The notes under the pieces are model-generated. The model was given only the letters and a program-made list of their open reading frames with translations. It was not told the DNA's origin and did no database searches. A DNA stretch of 64,000 nucleotides from Gracilaria gracilis (taxonomy: Eukaryota; Rhodophyta; Florideophyceae; Gracilariales; Gracilariaceae). The translations under genes and the position numbers were made by a program. This document shows, piece after piece, positions 17,593 through 25,895 of the stretch; within the stretch, counting starts at the first letter, position 1, and each line of letters opens with the position of its first letter. Location of the stretch: positions 310,001 to 374,000 of the forward strand of contig JARGSG010000028.1 in the NCBI GenBank assembly GCA_030374805.1. Reading direction: 5' to 3'.

Positions 17593-17655
17593 TAGCGCGC
17601 CGCGCTCCGCAGTGCTCACACACGCGCCACACGCGTCATGCATTGCGCGCACTAA

Positions 17656-18843
17656 ATGCAAAAGCACCTTCAGCCTTCGGCTCCATTCCGCGCAAGCGTG
17701 CTCATCGCCGCCGTCCTCTCTCGCTCCTGCCCTCCTCTCGTTCGCTCCGCGATGGCCACCAACGCGTCGTCGTCGTTGTCGTTGTCGTTGTCGTCGTCGC
17801 CGCCTTTGTCGTCGCCGCCGCCTTCGTCGCCGCCGCCGCTGCCGCCGCCACTGCCCGTGCTGCCGCCGCCGCCGCGCGTGGAGCTGGTGGTCAAGCTGGG
17901 CGGCTCGGCGCTCACGCACAAGAGCAAGCCGCACACCCTGCACCAGCAGCGTTTCGACCACTGCATGGACACCATGGCCGCGCTGTACCACGCGCGCGTG
18001 GGCTTCATCCTCATCCACGGCGCGGGCTCGTTCGGCCACTTTGAGGCCAAGCAACACAACGTGCTGCGCGGCGACGCGCCGCCGCTGCCCATGGCGCTCA
18101 CGCACGCCGCCGTGTGCGCGCTCAACGCGCGCGTGGTGCGAGCGTTGCTGGCGCGCCGCGTGCCGGCCGTGGGCGTGTCGCCGCTGCTGGTGCCGGCGCG
18201 CTGGCGTCAACAGTTTGTAGCCACGCTGCTGGACCGCGCGCACGTGCCCGTGCTGCACGGCGACGTCGCGTACGGCGCGGACGGCCGCACCGGTATCCTG
18301 TCCGGCGACGCGCTGGCCACCCATCTCAGCCGCGCCTTCCGCGCCGTCAAGCGCGTCGTGTTCCTGTGTGACGTGCCGGGCGTGCTCAGTTGCTGGCCAA
18401 ACGGCCATCTGCTGCGCTCCATCCTCGTGGACGCCGCCGGCGTGCCGCAGCTCAGCGCCGCGCAATGCGACGCGCTGCGTGAAAGCCCCGCCGCGCTGCC
18501 GCACGACGTCTCCGGCGCTATGGCCGCCAAGCTGCGCGCCGCCGCGCGCTGCGTCGCCGATGGCGCTGGCCGCGTCACCGCCTTCATCGCCGCCGCCGAC
18601 CAGCCCGCCGCGCAGCACGCGCTGCTGTGGGCGCCCGACCGCGCGCGCGAGGCCGCGTGCACGCGCCTCAGCTTCGACGCCTCCGCCTCCGCCGCCGCCG
18701 CCGTCGCCCCGCCGTCGCCATCGCCGCTGCTGCCGCCGCCGCTGCAGCCGTCGCCGCCGTCGCGCTCACCCACCACACAGACCGCGTCGCCGCGCGAGAA
18801 GCGCCGCCGCCGCGGCTGGCGCGGCGCGCGCCACTCGCGCTGA
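17656..18843 (+). CDS. Isopentenyl phosphate kinase
   Basis: Amino-acid-kinase-fold enzyme that phosphorylates isopentenyl or dimethylallyl phosphate to the diphosphate. Signature: VVKLGGSALTHK from about residue 78, IHGAGSFGHFEA at 120-131 with the catalytic His (H128) diagnostic of IPK, HGDVAYG followed by ILSGDALA, and DVSGAMAAKL for the nucleotide site. 395 residues from the first ATG; a second ATG at 17752 gives 363 residues and removes a basic leader. A Ser/Pro-rich segment of about 40 residues precedes the kinase core, and a Pro/Ser then Arg-rich tail of about 55 follows. Both are additions to the compact family. Code is very GC-rich. In plants the enzyme recycles monophosphates into isoprenoid synthesis; the same role here is inferred. 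Confidence 0.9.
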   Translation: MQKHLQPSAPFRASVLIAAVLSRSCPPLVRSAMATNASSSLSLSLSSSPPLSSPPPSSPPPLPPPLPVLPPPPRVELVVKLGGSALTHKSKPHTLHQQRFDHCMDTMAALYHARVGFILIHGAGSFGHFEAKQHNVLRGDAPPLPMALTHAAVCALNARVVRALLARRVPAVGVSPLLVPARWRQQFVATLLDRAHVPVLHGDVAYGADGRTGILSGDALATHLSRAFRAVKRVVFLCDVPGVLSCWPNGHLLRSILVDAAGVPQLSAAQCDALRESPAALPHDVSGAMAAKLRAAARCVADGAGRVTAFIAAADQPAAQHALLWAPDRAREAACTRLSFDASASAAAAVAPPSPSPLLPPPLQPSPPSRSPTTQTASPREKRRRRGWRGARHSR

Positions 18844-19056
18844 GCATGTGAGAGCAGAGCACATTTTTGCCGCGTCAAGCGCGCCACGCCGCCGCCGCTT
18901 ATTGGCGCGCGTGCGCGGCGTGCCGCGCGCCGCGCGTGGCACGCGCGCGTTGCTGCGCGCCACGCGCGGCCGCGCTGGCGCGCAGCGCCGTCTTCTTGAG
19001 AGAGCGCCGCGCCGGCACGAGCGGCCGCCGTCGCGCGCGCGGCCGTCTGCCGCGCT

Positions 19057-19686
19057 ATGGATCCCGCTTCCGACCAGCCCGACCTGGACTACCTGCTGGC
19101 CGTGGGCGTGTCGCAGCCGCCGCCGCCGCCCCCGGCGTCGGCTGCGCCGCCCGGCGTGCCGCTCCCGCTCCCGCTGTCCGTGGCGCCGCCGCCGCCGCCG
19201 CCCGCGCCGTCCGCCATTGCGGCCGCGCCGTCCGCCATTGCGGCCGTGGCGCCCGTCGTGTCGGCCGCCGTGGCGCCGCCGCCGTCCGCCGCGCCGCACA
19301 ACCCCAAGAAGCGCCCGCTCGACGAGAAGAAGGCGCGCGACCGCAAGCGCGTGCTGCGCAACCGCGAGCTGGCGCGCGTCAGTAACGAGCGCCGCAAGGG
19401 CCGTATCAAGGCCATGGAGAACGAGCTCAGCGAGACGCGCAAGACCGTCACCACCCTGGAGGAGAGCATCCGCTGTTTGGAGGCGGAGAACAATGAGCTA
19501 CGAAACTTGTTGCAGGGCAAGCCGCCCGCCGCATCACCCGCCGTCGCTGCCGTCGCCGCCGTGGCCGCCAATTCCACACAGCTCACCCCGGCTGCTGCCG
19601 CTGCCGCCGCGCTGTCGCATCCCGACGCCGTCCCGTCTGTGCCGTCTTCGCAGCCGCCGGCCAGTGATACCTTGCCGCCGCAATGA
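19057..19686 (+). CDS. bZIP transcription factor with an atypical basic region
   Basis: 209 residues. The N-terminal 80 residues are Pro/Ala-rich. The basic region (about 83-116) reads NPKKRPLDEKK then RVLRNRELARVSNERRKGR. The leucine zipper follows with d positions M120, T127, L134, L141 and L148. In canonical bZIPs the pattern is Asn, seven residues, Arg; here the Asn is N102 and the position of the invariant Arg is N110, so a DNA-contacting arginine is replaced by asparagine. This could change target choice or impair DNA binding. The C-terminal 55 residues are Ala/Pro/Ser-rich. The first ATG is used. It lies at the end of the GC-rich block and is convergent with the helicase gene. Confidence 0.88.
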   Translation: MDPASDQPDLDYLLAVGVSQPPPPPPASAAPPGVPLPLPLSVAPPPPPPAPSAIAAAPSAIAAVAPVVSAAVAPPPSAAPHNPKKRPLDEKKARDRKRVLRNRELARVSNERRKGRIKAMENELSETRKTVTTLEESIRCLEAENNELRNLLQGKPPAASPAVAAVAAVAANSTQLTPAAAAAAALSHPDAVPSVPSSQPPASDTLPPQ

Positions 19687-19724
19687 TATGTCTCTTGAGC
19701 CCTGTACCAAACCTAAACCAGACA

Positions 19725-19759
<35 letters not shown>
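19725..19759. repeat. CA dinucleotide microsatellite
   Basis: About 17 units of AC with one AT interruption, in the short spacer between the convergent bZIP and helicase genes. Confidence 0.9.
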
Positions 19760-19836
19760 ACGTAAAAAAGTATATATAATAACGTCCTCTCACAAACAAA
19801 CTCACACAGACACAATCTTTACGCCATATATCTCTC

Positions 19837-22128
19837 TCAGTACCCATGACCACCCCATGACCCTCTTCGTCCCCCGCGAGCGCCGCCGCCCTGCCATCCA
19901 CGCCCACCTCCGCCACTGTTCCACCCGCGCCCGCCGCCGCCGCCACCACCACCAAATCCGCCGCCACCGCCACCGCCACCGCCCCACTTACGCCGCTGCA
20001 TCTGCTTGCGCTCGTACACACGATTCATCGCCTCCCGTACGTCAAACTTCTCCTCCTGCAGCTCGGGCATCTCGTCCACCACCTCAATCACACACCCCCC
20101 ACCCAGCTGCCCACCCCTGCCACAAACCTCCTCCGCCAGCTCATCCGGCACGTCGAACACCGCCTTCCGTCGATCCTTACAAAGCACCGTGCCGCGAATC
20201 TTGGAAGCCCACTGCTCACCCACCGCGCGTCTCACCATGCTAAACGCCTGCCCGCCATGTTCAAAGCCCTGCTCACGCGTCAGCACCGCCGCCCGATACC
20301 CCTCGAAGCCGGACAGCAGCGATCGCGACTTGAACCGCTCGCTGTTATACCCCGCCATACAAGCCAACGACGCCGCCAAAGCTCTCTCCGCCGCGTCCTC
20401 TTCATCCCCAAACTGCCGCATCACCTTTCGCGCCACCTCTCTGAACAGCGCCACGTTATCCGCGTGCACCGCGCCCATCAATTTGGCCGTATCCGCCGCG
20501 CTAGAGCGCACCAAGTCGCTCACCTGCGGTGGTCGACCGCGCTCAAACTTGATGCCAGCCTTATGTTCAATCAGCCCGATCAGGAACTTTTCCTTGAGCG
20601 AGTAGAACGTCAAACAAGTACCGCTCTTCCCAGCGCGCCCCGTACGTCCAGAGCGATGGATATACGTCTCGTAGTTACTTGGAGGATGTGTCTGTAACAC
20701 CAGATCCACCGCCTTGATATCCAACCCTCTTGCCGCCACGTCCGTCGCCACCAGCACGCGGATCCTGCCTTCTCTGTACGACGCCAGCGTGCGTTCTCTC
20801 TGGCTTTGTGGAATATCACCGTGTAACAGCCCAACAGCACCCAGAGCGCCTACCAGCAACTTTTCCTCCGACAGTTCGTTAGCTTCCGCCTTCGTGTCCG
20901 TAAAGATTAAAGTCTTTCCGTTCGCCCCGCTATACATCCTTGCCACGTCCGCCATGGTAGACGCACGTTCCGACGGCGGACAAGCGAGTGCCAGATGCGT
21001 GATGCTGGAGTTGGTCCGGTTTTTCTCATTGCTCACAGTGTCCACCGTCACCGTCGCGTCCGCGCGCATGTACTTCTGCGCGAGCCCCTTCACCCATCTG
21101 GGAATTGTGGCAGAGAACAACAGAGTCTGCTTCATCTTTGACGTGGTACACGCGCTTAGAATGCGTTCCACGTCTTCTTGAAAGCCCATAGAAAGCATTT
21201 CATCTGCTTCATCCAACACCACAAACTGTACACCAGCAAGCGACAGAGCGCCGTCATCCAGATGATCCATGATGCGGCCGGGAGTGCCAACCAGCACATC
21301 CACGCCGCGTCGCAACTCTCCCTTCTGCGGACCCTTCGGTGTTCCGCCCGTAAAGCACGTCGTCGAGAGTCGATGACCGCCTGCAATCCACTCAAAATCT
21401 CGATGAACCTGTTGCGCAAGTTCTCGAGTCGGCGCCAAGCATAGCACCAAGGGCTTCTCGTGTGCGCGCACACGCGTCATGTTGTCCGCCACCAGTGTTT
21501 CGATGATGGGCAACACAAACGCGAGCGTTTTCCCGGAACCGGTTCGAGCGCGGCCGATGATGTCCTTGCGCTCCATGCGTAGCAGCTTGTATGTTGCAGA
21601 TTGGATTTCAAAAAGGGAGTTGATGTCCTTTTTCTTCAGAGTGTTGACTGTGATTTGTGACATGCCAAACGCGTTGACGTCGTTGCTATCAACTTGGGGT
21701 TTCACTTGCTCTCCGAGGCCAATGTTCTCATCTTCAGCAATGTCGTCCATCTCAGGTTCAACGCCCAAGCGCGGGCCAGTGTTCTCTTCGAGCTTTGCCT
21801 TCTTGCTGGGGTGCTGTTCTTCATCATAAAGGGCAGTGGCATCGAGAACGTGGTCCGGGGAGGAAGGACTCGAGTTTTCGTCCTCTGACGAAGACGGGGA
21901 GGTGTCTCGTTTGCGTTTCTTCTCCTTCTTTTCCTTCTTGTCCTTTCTCTCCTTCTTGTCCTTCTTGTCCTTCTTATCCTTCTTGTCCTTCTTGACTCGT
22001 TTCTCCTTCTTGTCTTTCTTCTTTTCCTTCCGGTCAGACTTGGACTTGTTGGTATCGGACTTGAGCTGTTTTTCCACTTCGAGTACAGGTGAAGCCATAT
22101 CGTGCTTCTCCAAATCTTCGACACCCAT
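19837..22128 (-). CDS. DEAD-box RNA helicase, DDX21/RH7 (GUCT) type
   Basis: 763 residues. Lys-rich N-terminus (repeats of KKDKK, about residues 30-75) and an acidic stretch suggest nucleolar targeting. Helicase motifs in order: FEIQ (end of the Q motif), ARTGSGKT (I), PTRELAQQ (Ia), TPGR (Ib), DEAD (II), SAT (III), ATDVAARGLD (V) and HRSGRTGRAG (VI). The C-terminal part (about 590-690) resembles the GUCT domain of DDX21/DDX50, RH7 and plastid RH3: GFEGYRAAVLTREQG and CVIEVVDEMPELQ. A Gly/Arg/Trp-rich tail ends the protein. Expected role: ribosome biogenesis or RNA unwinding. The basic N-terminus argues for the nucleolar RH7/DDX21 branch over the plastid RH3 branch. The extreme 3' end shares the high GC of the neighbouring block. 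Confidence 0.93.
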   Translation of the reverse strand: MGVEDLEKHDMASPVLEVEKQLKSDTNKSKSDRKEKKKDKKEKRVKKDKKDKKDKKDKKERKDKKEKKEKKRKRDTSPSSSEDENSSPSSPDHVLDATALYDEEQHPSKKAKLEENTGPRLGVEPEMDDIAEDENIGLGEQVKPQVDSNDVNAFGMSQITVNTLKKKDINSLFEIQSATYKLLRMERKDIIGRARTGSGKTLAFVLPIIETLVADNMTRVRAHEKPLVLCLAPTRELAQQVHRDFEWIAGGHRLSTTCFTGGTPKGPQKGELRRGVDVLVGTPGRIMDHLDDGALSLAGVQFVVLDEADEMLSMGFQEDVERILSACTTSKMKQTLLFSATIPRWVKGLAQKYMRADATVTVDTVSNEKNRTNSSITHLALACPPSERASTMADVARMYSGANGKTLIFTDTKAEANELSEEKLLVGALGAVGLLHGDIPQSQRERTLASYREGRIRVLVATDVAARGLDIKAVDLVLQTHPPSNYETYIHRSGRTGRAGKSGTCLTFYSLKEKFLIGLIEHKAGIKFERGRPPQVSDLVRSSAADTAKLMGAVHADNVALFREVARKVMRQFGDEEDAAERALAASLACMAGYNSERFKSRSLLSGFEGYRAAVLTREQGFEHGGQAFSMVRRAVGEQWASKIRGTVLCKDRRKAVFDVPDELAEEVCGRGGQLGGGCVIEVVDEMPELQEEKFDVREAMNRVYERKQMQRRKWGGGGGGGGGFGGGGGGGGRGWNSGGGGRGWQGGGARGGRRGSWGGHGY

Positions 22129-23567
22129 CTTGCGTCAAATTTGTTCGCTGCTTCCGTTGAAGAAGCGTCCAGGAAGAAGCAGGTGGGGTCAAGTAGTCGG
22201 TGTAAAGGCGCGGAGCCGACGCCACAATATAAAGCTTACCAGCCAAGTTCACTGTCGCCGCCGTCGTCCGCCGGATCAACAAGAGCACGTGCGGTTTGCC
22301 ACTTGTGATCGCTTGGTTGGTCGTATATTCGAAAAGCGACACCGCTAATCATTGGCTGGCTACAGTTAACGACGACACGTGTCGGAGGCTTTCCAGTATC
22401 AGCCTCATGTTGTTGTTGAAACAAAGGTCAGAGGGTGAAGATCTGGGTGAAGAAGCTCTCCGAGTGCGGCACTCTCTTTCGATGTGTGTGTATCTGCTAC
22501 GTTTGGCCTTGAACCATGTTCTTATCTTTTTTGTCATTCAAGGGCATAACTCTGAGTTAGGAAGCGAATCAATTCAATACGGTCAGTGCGACATACCTGT
22601 CGCTATCTGTAGGCGCAAGGAGAGGGAGAAGGAAAAGAAAGCACACCCAAGTGTGTGACAACACCATAAATCAATAGATATGTCCGGTGTGAACTGGTAC
22701 CAGTCTGCAACTGTTCCACGTACTGTATATGATCACCCGTGAAGTGGACCTCCATAACAGCACGTTGTCGCCCCAACCATTTTCGATTTGTTTCACCATG
22801 ATGATGAAAGTCTTTCATCCTGGGGACTTTTCCAAATGACATGGGCCCGTTCAAAGCAATCAGTCAATGACCGTCACATTTCGCCATTTCGTATAATCAA
22901 ATTGACTGCTTTTTCTTTCTCCGAGCCGTCGAAATCAGCAACCTGGCCCATGGTACTAAAGGTACATTCGAACCTTGGCTATAACTTATCTTTTACCGGT
23001 CCGTATCTTCTTGTCTTCAACACGCTTACAGCTCTGATTATGTATGCCTCTCAAACGTGGTGTTGCTTGCTCGCTAATGCTCGTAGATCTGATCAGTGAC
23101 GCAATAGCGCGTGTGAATTCGGATGCCAAGCTCATCTGAGCAACAATATGCCCGAGAACTGGCTTGTAGCTGAGATGTGACCTAACGGATCATTTCACAA
23201 GTTTTGCAATGTACCCAGAAGGAACCAAAAACCGCAACCTCGCGATATGCTCCTTAGCGAGTCGTGTATCGCACACAACCGAAACCGTATGCAATTCGAG
23301 CTTATGATATTACCATTGTTACCATATGCTGTTGCGGTATACTTACGTAAGAAACCAATACAACGGACTGAAAAACGTCTATAAGCCGTACTTTGTCAAA
23401 GAAGAGCTTCAAGTGGTTTCTTTATCATCACTTTTCTTCTTCTTCTTCACAAACAATAACTTAAAGTGCTTCAATGTGTGTCTCAATTCTGTCAAGTTGT
23501 CGAGTGTTCTAGAAAGTGTCCATAAATCACATTCATCATTTTCTTCTTTACAACTGAAGATCCGGCT
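22129..23567. other. 1.4-kb spacer between helicase and dynamin genes
   Basis: Divergent promoter region. No homologous gene is recognised. It holds one uncertain spliced candidate on the minus strand (22569-22951), described separately, and a GGTACC-centred palindrome near 22695. Confidence 0.4.
22569..22951 (-). CDS. Candidate small spliced gene, unknown function
   Basis: A possible three-exon gene. Exon 1 is 22951-22878, starting at ACCATGGGC (MGQVADFDGSEKEKAV...), ended by a GTGACG donor. Exon 2 is 22819-22724, after CCCCAG with a CTGAT branch-like site (MKDFHHHGETNRKWLG...), ended by a strong GTACGT donor. A last short exon follows either CTACAG (22607) or GACAG (22597), giving 57 or about 65 residues. 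Support is limited to open frame, splice-like signals and phase agreement; no homologue is recognised and a chance frame cannot be excluded. The Gly2 could allow N-myristoylation. Confidence 0.3.
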
Positions 23568-25592
23568 ATGCCTCAAGTGCGAAGCAAGTTTGATGATAAG
23601 TACAATCGCCACCTTGGGCAGAAACTTGGCCTTATCGAAGAACTGCGTTCTGAACTTGCTGAAGAGAAAATCGAATGTCCTGGGATTGTCGTAGTCGGAG
23701 CTCAATCCGCCGGGAAATCTTCCGTCCTTCAGCGGTTAACAGGCGTATCGTTTCCAAGAGCAGAAAACACTTGCACTCGACTGCCGGCTATTGTGAGTCT
23801 CCAAACAGACCCAAGTATTCATGGCACCCGCATTTATGTTTCACGGGAAGCAGCGTTTAGGAATGCGCTTGAGTGCGATTCTATGGCGGTGTTGCAGAAC
23901 CGAATAATGGCCATGACGATGGATGTCGAGAATAGCGACGTTTCTGTCAAGAATGAACCTGTTTATATACGGTATATTCGTAAGGAAGGCCCAGTCTTCA
24001 GTTTAATTGATCTCCCAGGCATAACGTACATGGACCCGAAGAACCAGAAATTTGATATCCACGAAGAAACAGTTTCCATGGTTCGGCAATATATAAGTAA
24101 TCCCAACACCGTAATTCTTGTTGTTATTCCGGCTCTTGAAGACTTTTCAAATGCAGAAGCCCTCAAGATAGCCATGGAGTGTGACAGAGAGGGTAACCGT
24201 ACAATTGGCGTCGTGACCAAGTGCGATGTGGTCTCTGAAAGCTCATACTTTTTGCGCAAAATGCGGATGTCAGGTCCGAACGATATCAGACTGAAGCTAG
24301 GTTTCGTCGCAGTGCGGAACAGAGGACCTGGTGAAGAGAACATAAACATAGACGAGGCTGAACGACATATGTTTTCAAATCATTCCCTGCTGAAGCAACT
24401 CAACCCGACTCAAAAAGGTTACATGGCTCTGACAAGAAAAATTGTCGAGCTACAAAGTGAGCTCGTGGATGCGTTTATCCCAAAGACAAAGAAGGCGGTA
24501 CGTGATAGGATTCAAAAGATAGAGACGGAACTTGAGTCAATGGGTAAAGTGCCCGAAACTGAGCGGGAACAGCGCAGTATTCTCAGATCTACCCTTAGCA
24601 GCGTCCAAGATACAATGACAAGCCTCATCCGCGCCGAAAAGGTTCGCGAAAAGGAATGCAATGTGGCTGCTCGAACCTATGAGAAACTCATTGCGTTCGG
24701 GAGCAAAATCAACGATGATCTACCCAACTATTTGGGATGCCATTATAAAGAGGTAGTGGCTCGAGCTGTTTCTGAATCGGTTGGTCATACACTTCCAAAC
24801 TTTCAGGCTGACCACCCGGTTTTGCAAGACCAGGTACAAAAGCTACTCTTCAGCGGGTTAGTAGAGAGCAACGTCGGAGATCTCATCAATCAGGTGAAAG
24901 CGTACATGCTGTCTGTGTACGAGAAGGTTCTGGCGTCAACTGAAGCTGGGCAGCAGTATCCAAAACTACAGATTGCTCTCGTTGAAAAAGTTGACGAAAT
25001 CTTACGGAAGGCTAGGCGTGAAGCTTTGGAAGTAACCAATTCCCTCATTGTCGCAGAGTCTTCTAACCCATTCACCCAGGCTGCCGACTACTTAGAAACC
25101 ATAAGAAAGACCAGAATTGTTGTGCAGGATATTAGACATGGACAGAGGAATGAAACCCAAAACTCTGCAGAGCCCAGCTCGTCAGATGGAAGCGGCTCCG
25201 AGAGCCCGCAATCAGAACAAACTCAGACGTTGGAGCTTTACAATGAGTTGACTGCGTCTGGGATTGATCAGGACTTCTTGCAACGGTGGGCCTCTTCTGA
25301 GAGCAATTCGCCAGAAGATGGACACTACAACCTGCAACTGTCAATCTACATGTATGTTCGTGTTGCATTACGACGGCTATTTGATGTGATTCCGATGGTT
25401 GTTCGGGACAAGCTGATTTATCAAGTGCACAAATACTTCTACCGAGAGCTTTCGGAAGACTTCGACGACCATCGAAGATTGAATGAGCTCATTCAGGAGA
25501 AATCAAACATCCGGGAAATTCGTGTTACTCTCAAGAAGCGACACGACCAACTCAAAGACTCCTTACGACGCTTAGAATTGATAGCGAGTTAA
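23568..25592 (+). CDS. Dynamin-related GTPase (short Mx/DRP type)
   Basis: 674 residues. GTPase domain from the N-terminus: P-loop GAQSAGKS at 44-51, switch Thr in NTCTRLP (about 68-73), DLPG (G3) and TKCD (G4, with Cys where most dynamins have Pro: TKPD). Middle or stalk helices follow, and a GTPase effector domain ends the protein (IYMYVRVALRRLFDVIPMVV, then KRHDQLKDSLRRLE). There is no PH domain and no proline-rich tail, so it resembles plant DRP4 or animal Mx more than classical dynamin. A Ser/Glu-rich insert (about 525-550) sits before the effector domain. Likely role: membrane fission or remodelling; target membrane unknown. The first ATG is used, no intron is needed. Confidence 0.92.
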   Translation: MPQVRSKFDDKYNRHLGQKLGLIEELRSELAEEKIECPGIVVVGAQSAGKSSVLQRLTGVSFPRAENTCTRLPAIVSLQTDPSIHGTRIYVSREAAFRNALECDSMAVLQNRIMAMTMDVENSDVSVKNEPVYIRYIRKEGPVFSLIDLPGITYMDPKNQKFDIHEETVSMVRQYISNPNTVILVVIPALEDFSNAEALKIAMECDREGNRTIGVVTKCDVVSESSYFLRKMRMSGPNDIRLKLGFVAVRNRGPGEENINIDEAERHMFSNHSLLKQLNPTQKGYMALTRKIVELQSELVDAFIPKTKKAVRDRIQKIETELESMGKVPETEREQRSILRSTLSSVQDTMTSLIRAEKVREKECNVAARTYEKLIAFGSKINDDLPNYLGCHYKEVVARAVSESVGHTLPNFQADHPVLQDQVQKLLFSGLVESNVGDLINQVKAYMLSVYEKVLASTEAGQQYPKLQIALVEKVDEILRKARREALEVTNSLIVAESSNPFTQAADYLETIRKTRIVVQDIRHGQRNETQNSAEPSSSDGSGSESPQSEQTQTLELYNELTASGIDQDFLQRWASSESNSPEDGHYNLQLSIYMYVRVALRRLFDVIPMVVRDKLIYQVHKYFYRELSEDFDDHRRLNELIQEKSNIREIRVTLKKRHDQLKDSLRRLELIAS

Positions 25593-25895
25593 TGTTCGTG
25601 TCGAAGCAAAGTCAGTAAGAAAAGGCCAAAATAAAATGATGATGGCCTGTTTAAAGAAGAGCATTCATGCGTGAACGTGTAAAACCGTCCTTTTATCGCA
25701 CCGCGATCAAGGCGTTAATACAGAAGCTCGCTGTGGTCCGTCAAACAAATCAAGGATCCTGTTCGGGCCTTCTGAAGTTAAGGGGTTGACCGTCTACCCT
25801 GGCATCATTGTGGTGATAATGGCACTCATGTCATTTTGTGATTTCCTTGGTAGGGGAAGAGAAGGTGCCCATCGCAAACAGGAAAGGTCGGCACT
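25593..25895. other. Short spacer, nothing recognised
   Basis: 303 bp between the dynamin and GT7-type genes on the same strand. It should hold the terminator of one and promoter of the next. No repeat or RNA gene is seen. Confidence 0.4.

Noticed and set aside
17218-18618. 466-codon minus-strand open frame
   Set aside because: Antisense to TRM7 and IPK, both well supported. In very GC-rich code stops are rare on the opposite strand, and the translation is Arg/His/Gln low complexity.
18368-19765. 465-codon plus-strand open frame
   Set aside because: Overlaps IPK and bZIP in another frame; Arg/Pro-rich shadow with no domain.
22950-22985. tRNA T-arm-like GGTTCGAAT on the minus strand
   Set aside because: The flanks do not form the other tRNA arms; no tRNA found here or elsewhere by eye.
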